The notes: generated from the letters alone by a model not told the origin. 64,000 bases of DNA from Rariglobus hedericola (GCF_007559335.1 NZ_VMBG01000001.1:2381946-2445945); one strand, 5' to 3'. Positions 34,176-43,920 are shown, counted from the stretch's first letter. Numbers and translations: made by a program.

Positions 34176-37100
34176 ATGTCCATCCACTCACCACGAGCGG
34201 CGAAAAATGATCGAGGCTTTGCCCTGCTGATCACGATCACCCTGCTGGCCTTTTTGGTCCTGCTACTCGTATCCCTGGCTTCACTCACCCGCGTAGAAAC
34301 CCAGGTTGCGGCCAACAGCCAGCAGCTTTCCCTGGCTCGCCAGAACGCCCTCCTCGCGATGAACGTCGCGCTGGGCCGCTTGCAGCAACTCGCCGGCCCA
34401 GACCAACGCGTAAGCGCCACCGCGGATCTGGTCGCCGGTCGCCAGGACGCCAAGAAAAACTGGACGGGCATCTGGGATACCCGCACCGCGACCAATGGAG
34501 TCCAGATGGGTTGGCTGGTCTCGGGAACCGCAACGACGGGCCCCACTGGCGTCACGAATGCGCTTTCCGCGGCCACGGGAAACAGTCTCGTTGATCTCGC
34601 CGCCGCCAATAGCACGGGTGACACCACGGTAAGCGCAAACTGGGTCCGGGTGGAAACCGAGCCGGTTAAAATCAAAGGCGCACCCGGTTTTGATCCCACG
34701 ACCGAAGTCCAAATCGGCAACTATGCCTATTGGGTGGGCGATGAAGGCGTTAAAGCGAAGGTTTCGCTTACCGATCCGTGGGAGAACCCGAGTGACGAGA
34801 TTAAGAACGCCACGGGCGCCAGCAATGCCAACGCCGCCGCCTACCGGTTTCTTGGCGCACAGCGCACCGGCGTTGAGGGTGTGGGTAAAAACGCCGCAGA
34901 CGACCACGTAGGCAGCGCGTATCCCTTCGACCCCACGGTCAACCCCACGGTTTATCAAGCGTTCAAGGCCACCCTGCCCAACGTGCTTTCAACCCGCCAG
35001 CTTCCCCTGGCCAACACCGCAGGCGCGACAGATCTGAGCAGCGCGATCAGGTTTCGCTTTCATGATCTGACGGCAGCGTCGCTGTCGGTGATGACCAACG
35101 TGACCGACGGAGGTCTTAAGAAGGATCTCACCTCGTGGCTCTCCAAACCCGACGGCCCTTCCAATCCCCCGCGCGATACGGACTACATTGCCAACGCCGC
35201 CACCTATATGCCGCGCTGGAGCCAGATCCGCTCGTATGCGGGCATCGTTGCCGACGGCACACCTAAGGACCCCATTCGCCAGGACGCAGAAGCCCTGCCG
35301 ACCACGTCCGTCACCCTGCCTCTCGCCGCACCGAAGCAGGGAATTTATCCCGTCATCACGTATGCGCGTATAGGATACAATGTCTCGTGCGAAGGCCTGG
35401 ACAAACCCATCGCGTTTCATCTCTTCCCCGTCGTCACGTTGTGGAACCCGCACAACGTCCCGATCGCCGCCCACGACTTCGAAATGCGCTGGGACGACCA
35501 GGATGCTTATAACGCCATCGTCGTCGGCAAACTAACCGCGACTGAAACCACTCAACGCACCGCTTCCTATGACAAGTGGCACCTGACCTACTCGGACGCT
35601 TTTGCCACCGCCTATCTGGCCTACTCAACCGTGACCGCGGCCGGAGTTCCGGTGCCTCCAACCAAGGCGCCTCTGAGATTCAAACTGAGAGCCCCGCAAA
35701 TCGAGGCGGGACAGAGCCTCGTGTTCACCTTGAAGGATCCCTCGGCCGGTGCGGCCGACGAATACCAGGTGGTATCCAACAAAGCCCTCAACATCCTGGA
35801 ACCCTACGGCCCCAACCAGTCCGACAACTCCGTGGTGATGTATGGTCCCACCATGACGGCCGCCGATCTCACCGATCGCTACTTCATGAGCAATACCGGC
35901 GGACAGCAGCAGCTATCACTTCGCGACTATGCCGATCCCACCATCGTTTATCATTGGATTCAAAACCCCAATTCCCTGGTTCGCTTTCCCCACAGCCCGA
36001 TCAACGCATCGTTCCTCATCGCCAACCCGAATACGGTCACGGGCCCGCTGATCTATGTCCGCGCGTCCATGAGCCAGTCGCAGGGTCAGAGCGGCGACCT
36101 GACAAATCCCTCCAGCTGGTTTGCAGTCAACTCTCGCTGGCTCGCGCTCTTTAATCCCATCGCACCCCACGCCCTGCGCCTGGCGGGAGGAAAGACCAAT
36201 TCATTTTCCTTCGGCATGGACACCCAGGGCGTCACTAGTCCGGGCCCCTCCTTTGGCAACGGCAACCGCGCCTCCATCGGACCGAATGCCGATGTATCCG
36301 CTCCGGCCAGTGACCTTATTATCCACGAATTCCTCAAGCCCGGCACGCCGCTCTTTTCCCTCGCGCAACTTCAACACGTCAACATCTCGCAGATGAACCT
36401 GTATCCCGCTTACGCCATCGGGAACTCGCTGGCTTCGGTTTACGTTCCTCGCGACAAAACGGTTTACGCAGTGGGATCCGGGCCCGCCGGCACCGTCTCG
36501 CCCCAGCAGCTACCCTTCAGAAATCTTACCCAGATTTACGATCTCTCCTACGTGTTGAACCGCACGCTGTGGGACAAATATTTTTTCTCCACCGTGCCGA
36601 CGTCGCTGACGGCGACCACGCAGGTCACGACCGATTATAAACTGCCCAATGCGCGGTATGTTTTTAACTGGAAGAACAATTCGCCGACGCCGACCACGAC
36701 CGAGCTCGCCGAACTCAAGACCACGGATGCCGCCGCCGCCCACCTGCTCATCAACGGCGGGTTCAACGTGAACTCGACCTCCGTGCAGGCCTGGCGCGCC
36801 CTGCTCTACAGCCGCAACAGCATCGTGACCGATCCGGCCGACGCCACTTACAAACATCCGCTTTCTCGTTACGCGGACCCGGCCGCAGGCATTAGCAATT
36901 CCACTCCGTGGCAGGGATATCGCGTCCTTTCCGACGCGCAGATCGACAACCTCGCCGTCAAAATCGTCGAGCAGGTCAAACTCCGCGGCCCCTTCCTCTC
37001 GCTGGCGGATTTCGTTAACCGGAAAATTCCTGCTCTCGGCGATATCACCAATCCCACCGGTCTCAAAGGCGCGCTTCAGGCCGCCATTGATGCAGTCGAT

Positions 37101-37598
37101 GCCGACTCGGTGATCCTCGCCAGCAACCGCATCAATGCCCGCTCGCCCTTTACAGATAGAAACACCACCAGCGGCATCGACACGGGAATCTCCATCCTCC
37201 CCGCGGCCGGTAACGCCATACCCAAAGCGGCCGACACCGATGTGATCCGCGCGCACTGGATCGGCGACGATACGGATGCCAACGCCAACAAAGCCCACAC
37301 ATCGCGCGCCGCCTTCGCCCCCGGGTATCTCTCGCAGGCCGACCTGCTCATGTCGCTCGGCCCGGTGCTTACGCCACGCTCTGACACCTTCACCATCCGC
37401 GCTTACGGCGACGTGCAAAACCCCGCCACCAACGCCATCGAAGGACGCGCCTGGTGCGAAGCCGTGGTGCAACGCCTGCCCGACTACATGGAAACCCAGG
37501 ATGCCTGGACCCTCCCCACGACGGGAACCAACAACGATAAATTCGGCCGCCGGTTCCGCATCGTCTCGTTCCGCTGGCTTACGTCCAACGACATTTAA
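34176..37598 (+). CDS. Verru_Chthon cassette protein A-like / PilX-type protein
   Basis: 1140 residues. After a basic lead (SPRAAKNDRG) comes a prepilin/PilX-like hydrophobic helix FALLITITLLAFLVLLLVSL, then TRVETQVAANSQQLSLARQN and ALGRLQQLAGPDQRVSA. This N-terminal pattern is that of Verru_Chthon cassette protein A, a family known from Verrucomicrobia. The large remainder is probably surface-exposed. ATG 34176 is chosen because it places the helix as in pilin-like proteins. The companion pilin-like genes B, C and D of the usual cassette are absent; twin secreted proteins follow instead, 11 bp downstream. A role in a type IV pilus or type II secretion-like assembly is inferred. Confidence 0.75.
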   Translation: MSIHSPRAAKNDRGFALLITITLLAFLVLLLVSLASLTRVETQVAANSQQLSLARQNALLAMNVALGRLQQLAGPDQRVSATADLVAGRQDAKKNWTGIWDTRTATNGVQMGWLVSGTATTGPTGVTNALSAATGNSLVDLAAANSTGDTTVSANWVRVETEPVKIKGAPGFDPTTEVQIGNYAYWVGDEGVKAKVSLTDPWENPSDEIKNATGASNANAAAYRFLGAQRTGVEGVGKNAADDHVGSAYPFDPTVNPTVYQAFKATLPNVLSTRQLPLANTAGATDLSSAIRFRFHDLTAASLSVMTNVTDGGLKKDLTSWLSKPDGPSNPPRDTDYIANAATYMPRWSQIRSYAGIVADGTPKDPIRQDAEALPTTSVTLPLAAPKQGIYPVITYARIGYNVSCEGLDKPIAFHLFPVVTLWNPHNVPIAAHDFEMRWDDQDAYNAIVVGKLTATETTQRTASYDKWHLTYSDAFATAYLAYSTVTAAGVPVPPTKAPLRFKLRAPQIEAGQSLVFTLKDPSAGAADEYQVVSNKALNILEPYGPNQSDNSVVMYGPTMTAADLTDRYFMSNTGGQQQLSLRDYADPTIVYHWIQNPNSLVRFPHSPINASFLIANPNTVTGPLIYVRASMSQSQGQSGDLTNPSSWFAVNSRWLALFNPIAPHALRLAGGKTNSFSFGMDTQGVTSPGPSFGNGNRASIGPNADVSAPASDLIIHEFLKPGTPLFSLAQLQHVNISQMNLYPAYAIGNSLASVYVPRDKTVYAVGSGPAGTVSPQQLPFRNLTQIYDLSYVLNRTLWDKYFFSTVPTSLTATTQVTTDYKLPNARYVFNWKNNSPTPTTTELAELKTTDAAAAHLLINGGFNVNSTSVQAWRALLYSRNSIVTDPADATYKHPLSRYADPAAGISNSTPWQGYRVLSDAQIDNLAVKIVEQVKLRGPFLSLADFVNRKIPALGDITNPTGLKGALQAAIDAVDADSVILASNRINARSPFTDRNTTSGIDTGISILPAAGNAIPKAADTDVIRAHWIGDDTDANANKAHTSRAAFAPGYLSQADLLMSLGPVLTPRSDTFTIRAYGDVQNPATNAIEGRAWCEAVVQRLPDYMETQDAWTLPTTGTNNDKFGRRFRIVSFRWLTSNDI

Positions 37599-37609
37599 TT
37601 TCTCTGCCG

Positions 37610-38311
37610 ATGAAACTCTCTTCTGTTATTTTTTACCTCGGTTTGGTTTCAGCCCTGCTGACACCAGCCCGCGCCCTCGATCTCCGCTTCATCAACTGGG
37701 ACGGCGAAGATGGCGGGCTCAAATACACCAACAAGGGCAAGACTGTGACCATCCACGCGGCGGAAAGCTCTTTTTCGCCGGTCTATAAATTCGAAGGAGC
37801 GGGCCCGCTGGTTCTCTTCAAAGAAGTCATGATCGAGGGGAAGATCGTGCGGCAGACCGCAGCCACGCTCGCGGTGCCCGCAGGCTTGACGCACGCGATC
37901 GTCGTGGTGGCCGCGACCGATGCGGAGCTGACCACCTACGCCGGCATGTGGATCGACGACTCACCCGTCACCCGTCCCGCCGGCACGATCCGTCTGGTTA
38001 ATTTTTCGAGCCACTCAGTCGCCTTTAAAATCGATACCTCCGAATTCACGATCGCACCGACCAGCACCGAACAAGTGCCCGTCAAAACCAATGTGCGCCG
38101 TATCCTGATGCAGGCCGCAACCCAGGTTGAAGGCAAATGGAAGGTCGTCGCCAACAACCCGCTGCCCGTGCGCTCCGGACTTCGGCTTCTGCTGCTCATG
38201 CGCGACGGCCGCCCGATGGAAGGCAGCGAGCCGAACGTGGTCGATCTGCTCTCGTTTTATGATCAGCCGCCCGCGATCCCCGAAAACGGCGTGGCCGGCG
38301 TAACCAGGTAA
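37610..38311 (+). CDS. Secreted protein of unknown function, twin 1
   Basis: 233 residues with a signal peptide (about 1-22, PARAL). A beta-rich protein of two similar halves: LRFINWDGEDGGLKYTNKGK begins the first, and WIDDSPVTRPAGTIRLVNFS the second. Closely similar along its length to the next gene, so the pair is a tandem duplication. I do not recognise the family. The 11-bp gap after the Verru_Chthon A-like gene indicates one operon and suggests the twins are partners or cargo of that envelope protein. Confidence 0.8.
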   Translation: MKLSSVIFYLGLVSALLTPARALDLRFINWDGEDGGLKYTNKGKTVTIHAAESSFSPVYKFEGAGPLVLFKEVMIEGKIVRQTAATLAVPAGLTHAIVVVAATDAELTTYAGMWIDDSPVTRPAGTIRLVNFSSHSVAFKIDTSEFTIAPTSTEQVPVKTNVRRILMQAATQVEGKWKVVANNPLPVRSGLRLLLLMRDGRPMEGSEPNVVDLLSFYDQPPAIPENGVAGVTR

Positions 38312-38321
38312 TGATCACGCG

Positions 38322-39050
38322 ATGAATTTTCCTCTACTCATGAACAACGCCCACCGGCTCCCGCGACTGATCGCCTTCACGTTGATGACGCTGTCTCCGC
38401 TGCTCTCGCTGCACGCGATGGAACTGCGTTTTCTCAATGTGGAAGGTCAGGAGCACTCGCTCAAGTTCACGAATAAAGGAGAGACCGTCGCCATCACCGC
38501 CGACGAGAACACACTCTCACCCGCGTATCAATTCGACGACACGGCCCCGTTGGTGCTCTTCAAAGAAGTAGTGAAGGAGGGGAAGACCGTGCGCGTAACC
38601 GCCGCCACGCTCGCAGTGCCCGCCGAACTCACCCATGCGCTCATCATCCTGAGCGCGAGCGACAAGGCGTTGACCACGTATTCCGGAGTCTGGATCGACG
38701 ACTCACCGGTAACGCGTCCCGCCGGCACGATCCTGCTGCTTAACCGCTCGCGCTATTCCCTCTCGTTCAAATTGGACGCCGAGGAATTCACGCTCGAATC
38801 CAAGGGCGTCCATCAAATGCCTTTTTCGCAGGACATAAACCGCATCGTGGTGCAGGCGGACGCGAAAATCGCCGACAAGTGGGAACGTATTTTCGGCAAC
38901 CCCCTGCCCGTGCGCGCGGGTGTGCGCGTGCTGCTGTTGCTGCGCGACGGACGCCCGCAGATCGGCAGTAAAACCAATCTGGTGGACATGCTCTCGTTTT
39001 ACGACCGCCCGCCCGTTCAACCCGAGGCCCCGCACTCCTCGACTCAATAA
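38322..39050 (+). CDS. Secreted protein of unknown function, twin 2
   Basis: 242 residues with a signal peptide (about 1-32, ending LSLHA). It shares with twin 1 the blocks LRFLNVEGQEHSLKFTNKGE, PLVLFKEVVKEGK, WIDDSPVTRPAGTI, NPLPVRAGVRVLLLLRDGRP and VDMLSFYDRPP. Function unknown. The start is 10 bp after twin 1. An alternative ATG at 38340 (MNNAHRLPRL) would shorten the signal peptide without changing the mature protein. Confidence 0.8.
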   Translation: MNFPLLMNNAHRLPRLIAFTLMTLSPLLSLHAMELRFLNVEGQEHSLKFTNKGETVAITADENTLSPAYQFDDTAPLVLFKEVVKEGKTVRVTAATLAVPAELTHALIILSASDKALTTYSGVWIDDSPVTRPAGTILLLNRSRYSLSFKLDAEEFTLESKGVHQMPFSQDINRIVVQADAKIADKWERIFGNPLPVRAGVRVLLLLRDGRPQIGSKTNLVDMLSFYDRPPVQPEAPHSSTQ

Positions 39051-39086
39051 TTTTCCTTTCGGCACCTAGTAATCCGCCGCGTTCGC

Positions 39087-40076
39087 ATGAAATCCATCTT
39101 CCTCCTCAACGATCCGAGCTATCCGCTGATTTATCCGAATCCACTTCCCGACGAAATCGGGCGGCGCACGGATTTGATCGGGCCGGTGCTGAGTGCCGCC
39201 AACTGGCGCACCGCCAGCGCCGAGGCACGCCAGGCCGAAGCGATTTTTTCCGGTTGGGGCATGGCGAAAATGGACGAGGAGTTCCTCGATTTTTTCCCGA
39301 ATCTGAAAATCGTTTTTTATGGCGCCGGCACGATCCGCAGTTTCGCCACCGAAGCCATGTGGGCGCGCGGTATCCGCGTCACCACTTCGGCTCGGGCCAA
39401 TGCCGAGAGCGTTTCCGAGTTTTCGCTCGCGCAGATTCTCCTGAGCTTAAAACGCGCGTGGTCACAAGCGCTGGCTTTCCGCGAAAAACGCACTGATCCG
39501 TTTACGCAGCCCGCGCCGGGAAATGTGGGTTCGACCGTGGGCTTGATTTCACTCGGCGTCATCGGACGCTTGGTTGCGGAACGCCTTCGCTCCTACCAGC
39601 ACGAGGTCATTGCCTACGATCCGTTCATCGATCCCGAGCTCGCCGCCGAACTGAACGTCAAGCTGGTCTCGCTCGAAGAAGTCTTTGAACGATCCGATGT
39701 GGTGAGCTGCCACACACCCCTGCTCGATGCGACGCGCGGCATGTTGCAGCGCCAGCATTTCGTCGCCATGAAACGAGGCGCTTCGTTCATCAACACCGCG
39801 CGTGGCGGCGTCGTGGATGAAGACGCCATGTGTGAAGTGCTCGCGCATCGCACCGATCTGTTTGCATTGCTCGATGTGACAGTGCTCGACGAGCCGCGGC
39901 CTGATTCATTGCTGCGCACCTTGCCCAACGTCCTGATCACGCCGCACATTGCCGGCTGCTTGGGACCGGAATGCCGTCGCATGGGCCAGCTGATGGTGGA
40001 CGAACTCGACCTGTATCTGGCCGGCCGTCCCTTGCGCTACGAATTGGATCAGGCACGCGCCGCAATCACCGCCTGA
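39087..40076 (+). CDS. D-2-hydroxyacid dehydrogenase family protein
   Basis: 329 residues. NAD-binding segment STVGLISLGVIGRLVAERL and AYDPF; the catalytic trio is visible as Arg in NTARGGVVDEDA, Glu in VLDEPRPDS and His in ITPHIAGCLG. The family reduces 2-oxoacids or oxidises D-2-hydroxyacids (phosphoglycerate, glyoxylate and others); the substrate here is not evident. The position between the secreted twins and the GH16 gene suggests a link to sugar-acid metabolism, but a hairpin and two palindromes separate it from GH16. Confidence 0.9.
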   Translation: MKSIFLLNDPSYPLIYPNPLPDEIGRRTDLIGPVLSAANWRTASAEARQAEAIFSGWGMAKMDEEFLDFFPNLKIVFYGAGTIRSFATEAMWARGIRVTTSARANAESVSEFSLAQILLSLKRAWSQALAFREKRTDPFTQPAPGNVGSTVGLISLGVIGRLVAERLRSYQHEVIAYDPFIDPELAAELNVKLVSLEEVFERSDVVSCHTPLLDATRGMLQRQHFVAMKRGASFINTARGGVVDEDAMCEVLAHRTDLFALLDVTVLDEPRPDSLLRTLPNVLITPHIAGCLGPECRRMGQLMVDELDLYLAGRPLRYELDQARAAITA

Positions 40077-40090
40077 GGCCGGTGCAAAAG

Positions 40091-40120
40091 ACCGGAACGA
40101 ACCCGAGGATTCGTTCCGGT
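40091..40120 (+). terminator. Terminator-like hairpin after hydroxyacid dehydrogenase
   Basis: A perfect 11-bp inverted repeat (ACCGGAACGAA and its complement) with an 8-base loop, 15 bp after the stop. No clear T-run follows, so it is weaker than the others. Confidence 0.55.
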
Positions 40121-40152
40121 TCGGACGTAAAATCAACGTCAATGGAACGGAG

Positions 40153-40195
40153 TTCTATTATGAGAATTTTGCGCGGGTTGTTGTTTTAAAACAAC
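40153..40195. promoter_or_regulatory. Two palindromes upstream of the GH16 gene
   Basis: TTCTATTATGAGAA (40153-40166) is close to the LacI-type sites upstream of the esterases. GTTGTTTTAAAACAAC (40180-40195) is a perfect 16-bp palindrome. Both lie in the AT-rich part of the spacer 58-100 bp before the GH16 start and look like regulatory sites. Confidence 0.42.
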
Positions 40196-40253
40196 GGCGC
40201 AGAAGTGCGCATGAGAGACGGGATTCTTCCGTCTTTAACCCCTCAGAAACCCC

Positions 40254-42209
40254 ATGAAAGTAGCACGAACACCCCATCGTGCCGTCCTCGGGATGGCACT
40301 GTCTGCACTCGGTAGTCTGTTGGTCTCGGCCCCTCGCGCCCACGCGGCTCCTCCGCCCGGTTATACGCTGGTCTGGTCGGACGAATTCGACGGCTCGACG
40401 CTTGATCCGCAGTATTGGAACCACACGTATCCCGGTAATTACCGCGATGCATTCAACACGTCGGACGCGACCACGGTGGCCGGCGGCAACCTGACGATCA
40501 CCACCTACACGGAGGGCGGCGTTCACTACACCGACCACCTCGACACGAAAAACAAATATCAGCCGAAATACGGTTACATGGAGGCGCGTATCCTGTTTTC
40601 GAATGCACCGGGCAACTGGTCGGCATTCTGGATGTTTGCCTCCACGGTCGGTGCGGCCGGCGATCCGCGTCTGGCGGGCGTCGAGCTCGATATCGTCGAG
40701 CACCGCGACTCCGACTGGGTTGGCACCGATATCTCGGGCAAGGTAAACTCCACGCTTCACTGGGATGGTTACGGCGCGAATCACAAATCCGTCACCGGTG
40801 GCCTGCAAGGCACGGGGCTCGGCGGCAGTTTTCATCTCTACGCGATGGAGTGGACGCCCACCTATCAGAAGTTCTTCGTCGATGGCGTGAACACGTTCAC
40901 GGTCTACAACTCGGCCGCGACCAATCCCACGCCGCCCGAGGCGCCGATCTCGCAACGCAGTCAGTTCTTCATGTTGAGCAGCGAAGTGCTGAACAATAAC
41001 TGGGCCGGCGTCATTCCCGCCGGCGGCTTCGGGTCCAAGGCCACCAGCGATTCGCAGATGATCGTGGACTACGTGCGGGTCTACCAAACCGCACCGGTCA
41101 CACCAGCGGTTCCCTCGGGACTCGCGGTGGCCAACGTCAACCACCGAGCGATCACGCTCTCGTGGAACATGGTCGACAACGCCCCGTATTATAACGTGAA
41201 GCGCTCGCTCACCAGCGGCGGCCCCTACACCACGATCGCGACGACCGGTAAGGGTTACACGGATACAGATGTTATTCCGGACACTACTTACTACTACGTG
41301 GTGTCGGCGGTGAACGGTCCCTCACAAAGCGCCAACACCGCCCAGGTCAGTGCCGCGCCGCTGCCCGGCGATACGCACAACGGACTCTGGTCGGCGCAGA
41401 TGGCGGTGAGCGGCACAGCCAGTTATTATGCAATCCGTCAAACGGTCTCCGTGACGGGCAACACCGCCTATTCGGCCGGCATTTGGGCGAAGGGCACCGG
41501 CCGCATCCGCTTTGGCGTGCGCCAGCTCGACGGCACGTTTCTCGCGAGCCAGTTCATCACCGCGGGAACGGCATGGACGTATTACCCAGCGACCTTCAAC
41601 TCGGGAGCGAATACGCAGGTCACGTATTACATCGACGACTCGTCGACCACGGCCGGCACCGTTCTCATTGACGACGGATTTCTTGGGTTATCCGGCGGCA
41701 CCAACCTCCTCGCCAATCCCGGCTTCGAATCCGGCAACACCGGCTGGACCATTTATCAGCCGACAGGATGGAAAATCCTTCACGCGGCAAACGTGCACAG
41801 CGGCACCGGTTCGTCGCGCGGCATCTTTAGCGGCACGGCGAGCTACGGCAACGTGCGCCAACTCGTGAACGTGACGGCGAGCACCGCGTATCAGGCGGGC
41901 TTCTGGATCAAGGGCGCCGGTCGCGTGCGCTTCATGATCCGTCAAGGCGCCAGCGGCTCCGCGCTCGCCAGCCAGTTCATCACCGCGACGCCGGCCTGGA
42001 CCTACTACACGGTGCCGTTCAACTCCGGCGCCAACACCCAGGTGACGTTCTATGTGGACGACTCTTCGGGCACGGCGGGCACGGCTTACATTGATGACGG
42101 ATTCCTTGGCGTGTCGGGCGGCGCCAACTTGCTCGCCAACCCCGGCTTCGAAACCGGCGCGAACGGATGGTCCGTTTCGTCCTCCGTGTGGAAGCCCGAT
42201 CAATACTGA
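40254..42209 (+). CDS. GH16 family endo-glucanase (laminarinase-like) with Fn3 and CBM repeats
   Basis: 651 residues with a signal peptide (1-31, AHAA). The GH16 domain (about 35-280) has the active-site motif ELDIVE: nucleophile Glu144, Asp146 and acid/base Glu149, with LVWSDEFDGSTLDPQYW at the front. A fibronectin type III domain follows (about 282-370, VPSGLAVANVNHRAITLSW), then carbohydrate-binding repeats: a partial copy (373-481), a full copy (482-622, starting NLLANPGFESG) and a 29-residue beginning of a third (623-651). Likely hydrolyses beta-1,3 or mixed-linkage glucans outside the cell. Confidence 0.92.
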   Translation: MKVARTPHRAVLGMALSALGSLLVSAPRAHAAPPPGYTLVWSDEFDGSTLDPQYWNHTYPGNYRDAFNTSDATTVAGGNLTITTYTEGGVHYTDHLDTKNKYQPKYGYMEARILFSNAPGNWSAFWMFASTVGAAGDPRLAGVELDIVEHRDSDWVGTDISGKVNSTLHWDGYGANHKSVTGGLQGTGLGGSFHLYAMEWTPTYQKFFVDGVNTFTVYNSAATNPTPPEAPISQRSQFFMLSSEVLNNNWAGVIPAGGFGSKATSDSQMIVDYVRVYQTAPVTPAVPSGLAVANVNHRAITLSWNMVDNAPYYNVKRSLTSGGPYTTIATTGKGYTDTDVIPDTTYYYVVSAVNGPSQSANTAQVSAAPLPGDTHNGLWSAQMAVSGTASYYAIRQTVSVTGNTAYSAGIWAKGTGRIRFGVRQLDGTFLASQFITAGTAWTYYPATFNSGANTQVTYYIDDSSTTAGTVLIDDGFLGLSGGTNLLANPGFESGNTGWTIYQPTGWKILHAANVHSGTGSSRGIFSGTASYGNVRQLVNVTASTAYQAGFWIKGAGRVRFMIRQGASGSALASQFITATPAWTYYTVPFNSGANTQVTFYVDDSSGTAGTAYIDDGFLGVSGGANLLANPGFETGANGWSVSSSVWKPDQY

Positions 42210-42237
42210 GAACCGCCTTCACGTCTTACGTCGGCTC

Positions 42238-42268
42238 GCGCGCGCACCGTGAACCCGGTGCGCGCGTT
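42238..42268 (+). terminator. Terminator after GH16 gene
   Basis: A 10-bp perfect GC-rich stem (42238-42247 and 42256-42265), 8-base loop, followed by TTT. It lies between the GH16 and six-hairpin genes. Confidence 0.6.
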
Positions 42269-42288
42269 TCCCTGAAAAAATTTAAACC

Positions 42289-43920
42289 ATGTCCTCCTCA
42301 AACTCCGGTCCGTCCAGCGCACCCGCAATTCCATCGACGATCCCCTGCGAATCACGCGGACGTTATTTCTCAAAAAAAATCCCCGATGCCCGCCCGTTGC
42401 CGGCGTTTTCCGATCTGCGCGCACAGCTGCCGTCGCCGATCCTGGACGCGCACCCGCAATGGATCGCGATGTATTGGAAGGCGTGGGAGCTGGCCTTCCG
42501 CAATTTCAACCAGCCCGCGCCGGGCAGCGGCTTCGTTTCCCAGTTCATCGACGCGGCTTTCAACGAGAACATTTTCCTCTGGGATACCTGCTTCATGACG
42601 ATGTTCTGCAACGTCGCGCATCCGCTCGTTCCCGGCATTCAATCCTTGGATAACTTTTATGCGCGCCAGCACGACGACGGCGAAATCAGCCGCGAGATCG
42701 TGCGAGCCACCGGCGCGGATTACGGCGCGTGGGTTAACCGCGAGAATGAGCCGTTCTACAGCGCGCACGGATGGGAGGTCCCCTCGCTTCGTCGCTCTCC
42801 GGTCGTTTACATCGGGCGGGATGCGCCGCAACCCGTGCCGCGCCTCACCCTCGACGCCTTGAACAATCCGTTGTGCGCGTGGGCCGAGCTGGAAAGCCAC
42901 CGTTTCACCGGCGACACGTCGCGCCTCGCGTTGGTTTACCCTGCGCTCGAACGATATTACCGCGCGTTGCAGCACTATCTGCGTCAGGGCAACAGCCTCT
43001 ATCTCACCGATTGGGCGAGCATGGACAACTCTCCTCGCAACCGCTTTCTGTCCGGCGGTGGTTGCGCCGTGGATACATCGGCCCAGATGGTTCTCTTCGC
43101 CCGCAACCTGGCGGAGATCGCCGGGCTGACCGGCAACGTCGCCGCGCAGAATTCCTTCAACATGGAAGCGGACCAGCTCGGCGCCTTGATCAACACGTTG
43201 CTGTGGGATGGGGAGCGCCAATTCTATTTCGACCTGCAGGCAGATGGCTCACGGTCCCCGGTGAAAACTGTCGCCGCGTTCTGGACACTGATCGCCGGCG
43301 TCGCCGACAGCGGTCAAGTGGATGCCCTTTGCGCCGAGTTGGAAAATCCAGCGACGTTTGGCCGTCATCACCGCGTCCCCACGCTCGCCGCCGATCAAGC
43401 GGGCTTCAATCCCGCCGGCGGTTATTGGTGCGGCGCCGTGTGGGCACCGACTACGACGATGGTGATCCGCGGACTCGAACAGTGCGGACGGCATGAACTG
43501 GCGCGTGCCATCGCACTGGAGGACATTGAGGTCACCGGTCGCGTGTTCGCCGCCACCGGCACGCTGTGGGAAAACTACTCGCCTGACAGTGATGCTCCCG
43601 GAAAACCCGCGCAGCCTGACTTCGTGGGATGGACCGGGATCGGTCCGATCAAGCACCTGCTCGAACACGCCATCGGCCTGAAACCCGACGCTGCTACCAA
43701 TAGCCTGACGTGGGACCTGCAGGCTGCCTCACGACAAGGCTGCGAACGCTACCGCTTCAACGGCGGAGTGCTCTCGTTGATCGCCGAGCCGGCCTCGCGC
43801 CCTTCCGAAAGTGGCACGGTCACCGTCACCACGGATCGCGGGTTCACGCTGCATTTACGGCGCAACGGAGAATCCACTGTCCACGTCCTCGCGACCGGCA
43901 CGCACTCGTTCTGTTTCTAA
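42289..43920 (+). CDS. Six-hairpin glycoside hydrolase (MGH1/GH63-like)
   Basis: 543 residues without a signal peptide. (alpha/alpha)6-barrel segments: FIDAAFNENIFLWDTCFMTM (substrate-entry Trp-Asp), WASMDNSPRNRFL, GGYWCGAVWAPTTTMVIRGL and WENYSPDSDAPGKPAQPDF with candidate catalytic Asp/Glu. The end is a small beta domain (RFNGGVLSLIAEP). The pattern suits MGH1-like/GH63-type glycosidases, which act on oligosaccharides. It lies 79 bp after GH16 beyond a terminator, and may process oligosaccharides released by that enzyme. Confidence 0.8.
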   Translation: MSSSNSGPSSAPAIPSTIPCESRGRYFSKKIPDARPLPAFSDLRAQLPSPILDAHPQWIAMYWKAWELAFRNFNQPAPGSGFVSQFIDAAFNENIFLWDTCFMTMFCNVAHPLVPGIQSLDNFYARQHDDGEISREIVRATGADYGAWVNRENEPFYSAHGWEVPSLRRSPVVYIGRDAPQPVPRLTLDALNNPLCAWAELESHRFTGDTSRLALVYPALERYYRALQHYLRQGNSLYLTDWASMDNSPRNRFLSGGGCAVDTSAQMVLFARNLAEIAGLTGNVAAQNSFNMEADQLGALINTLLWDGERQFYFDLQADGSRSPVKTVAAFWTLIAGVADSGQVDALCAELENPATFGRHHRVPTLAADQAGFNPAGGYWCGAVWAPTTTMVIRGLEQCGRHELARAIALEDIEVTGRVFAATGTLWENYSPDSDAPGKPAQPDFVGWTGIGPIKHLLEHAIGLKPDAATNSLTWDLQAASRQGCERYRFNGGVLSLIAEPASRPSESGTVTVTTDRGFTLHLRRNGESTVHVLATGTHSFCF

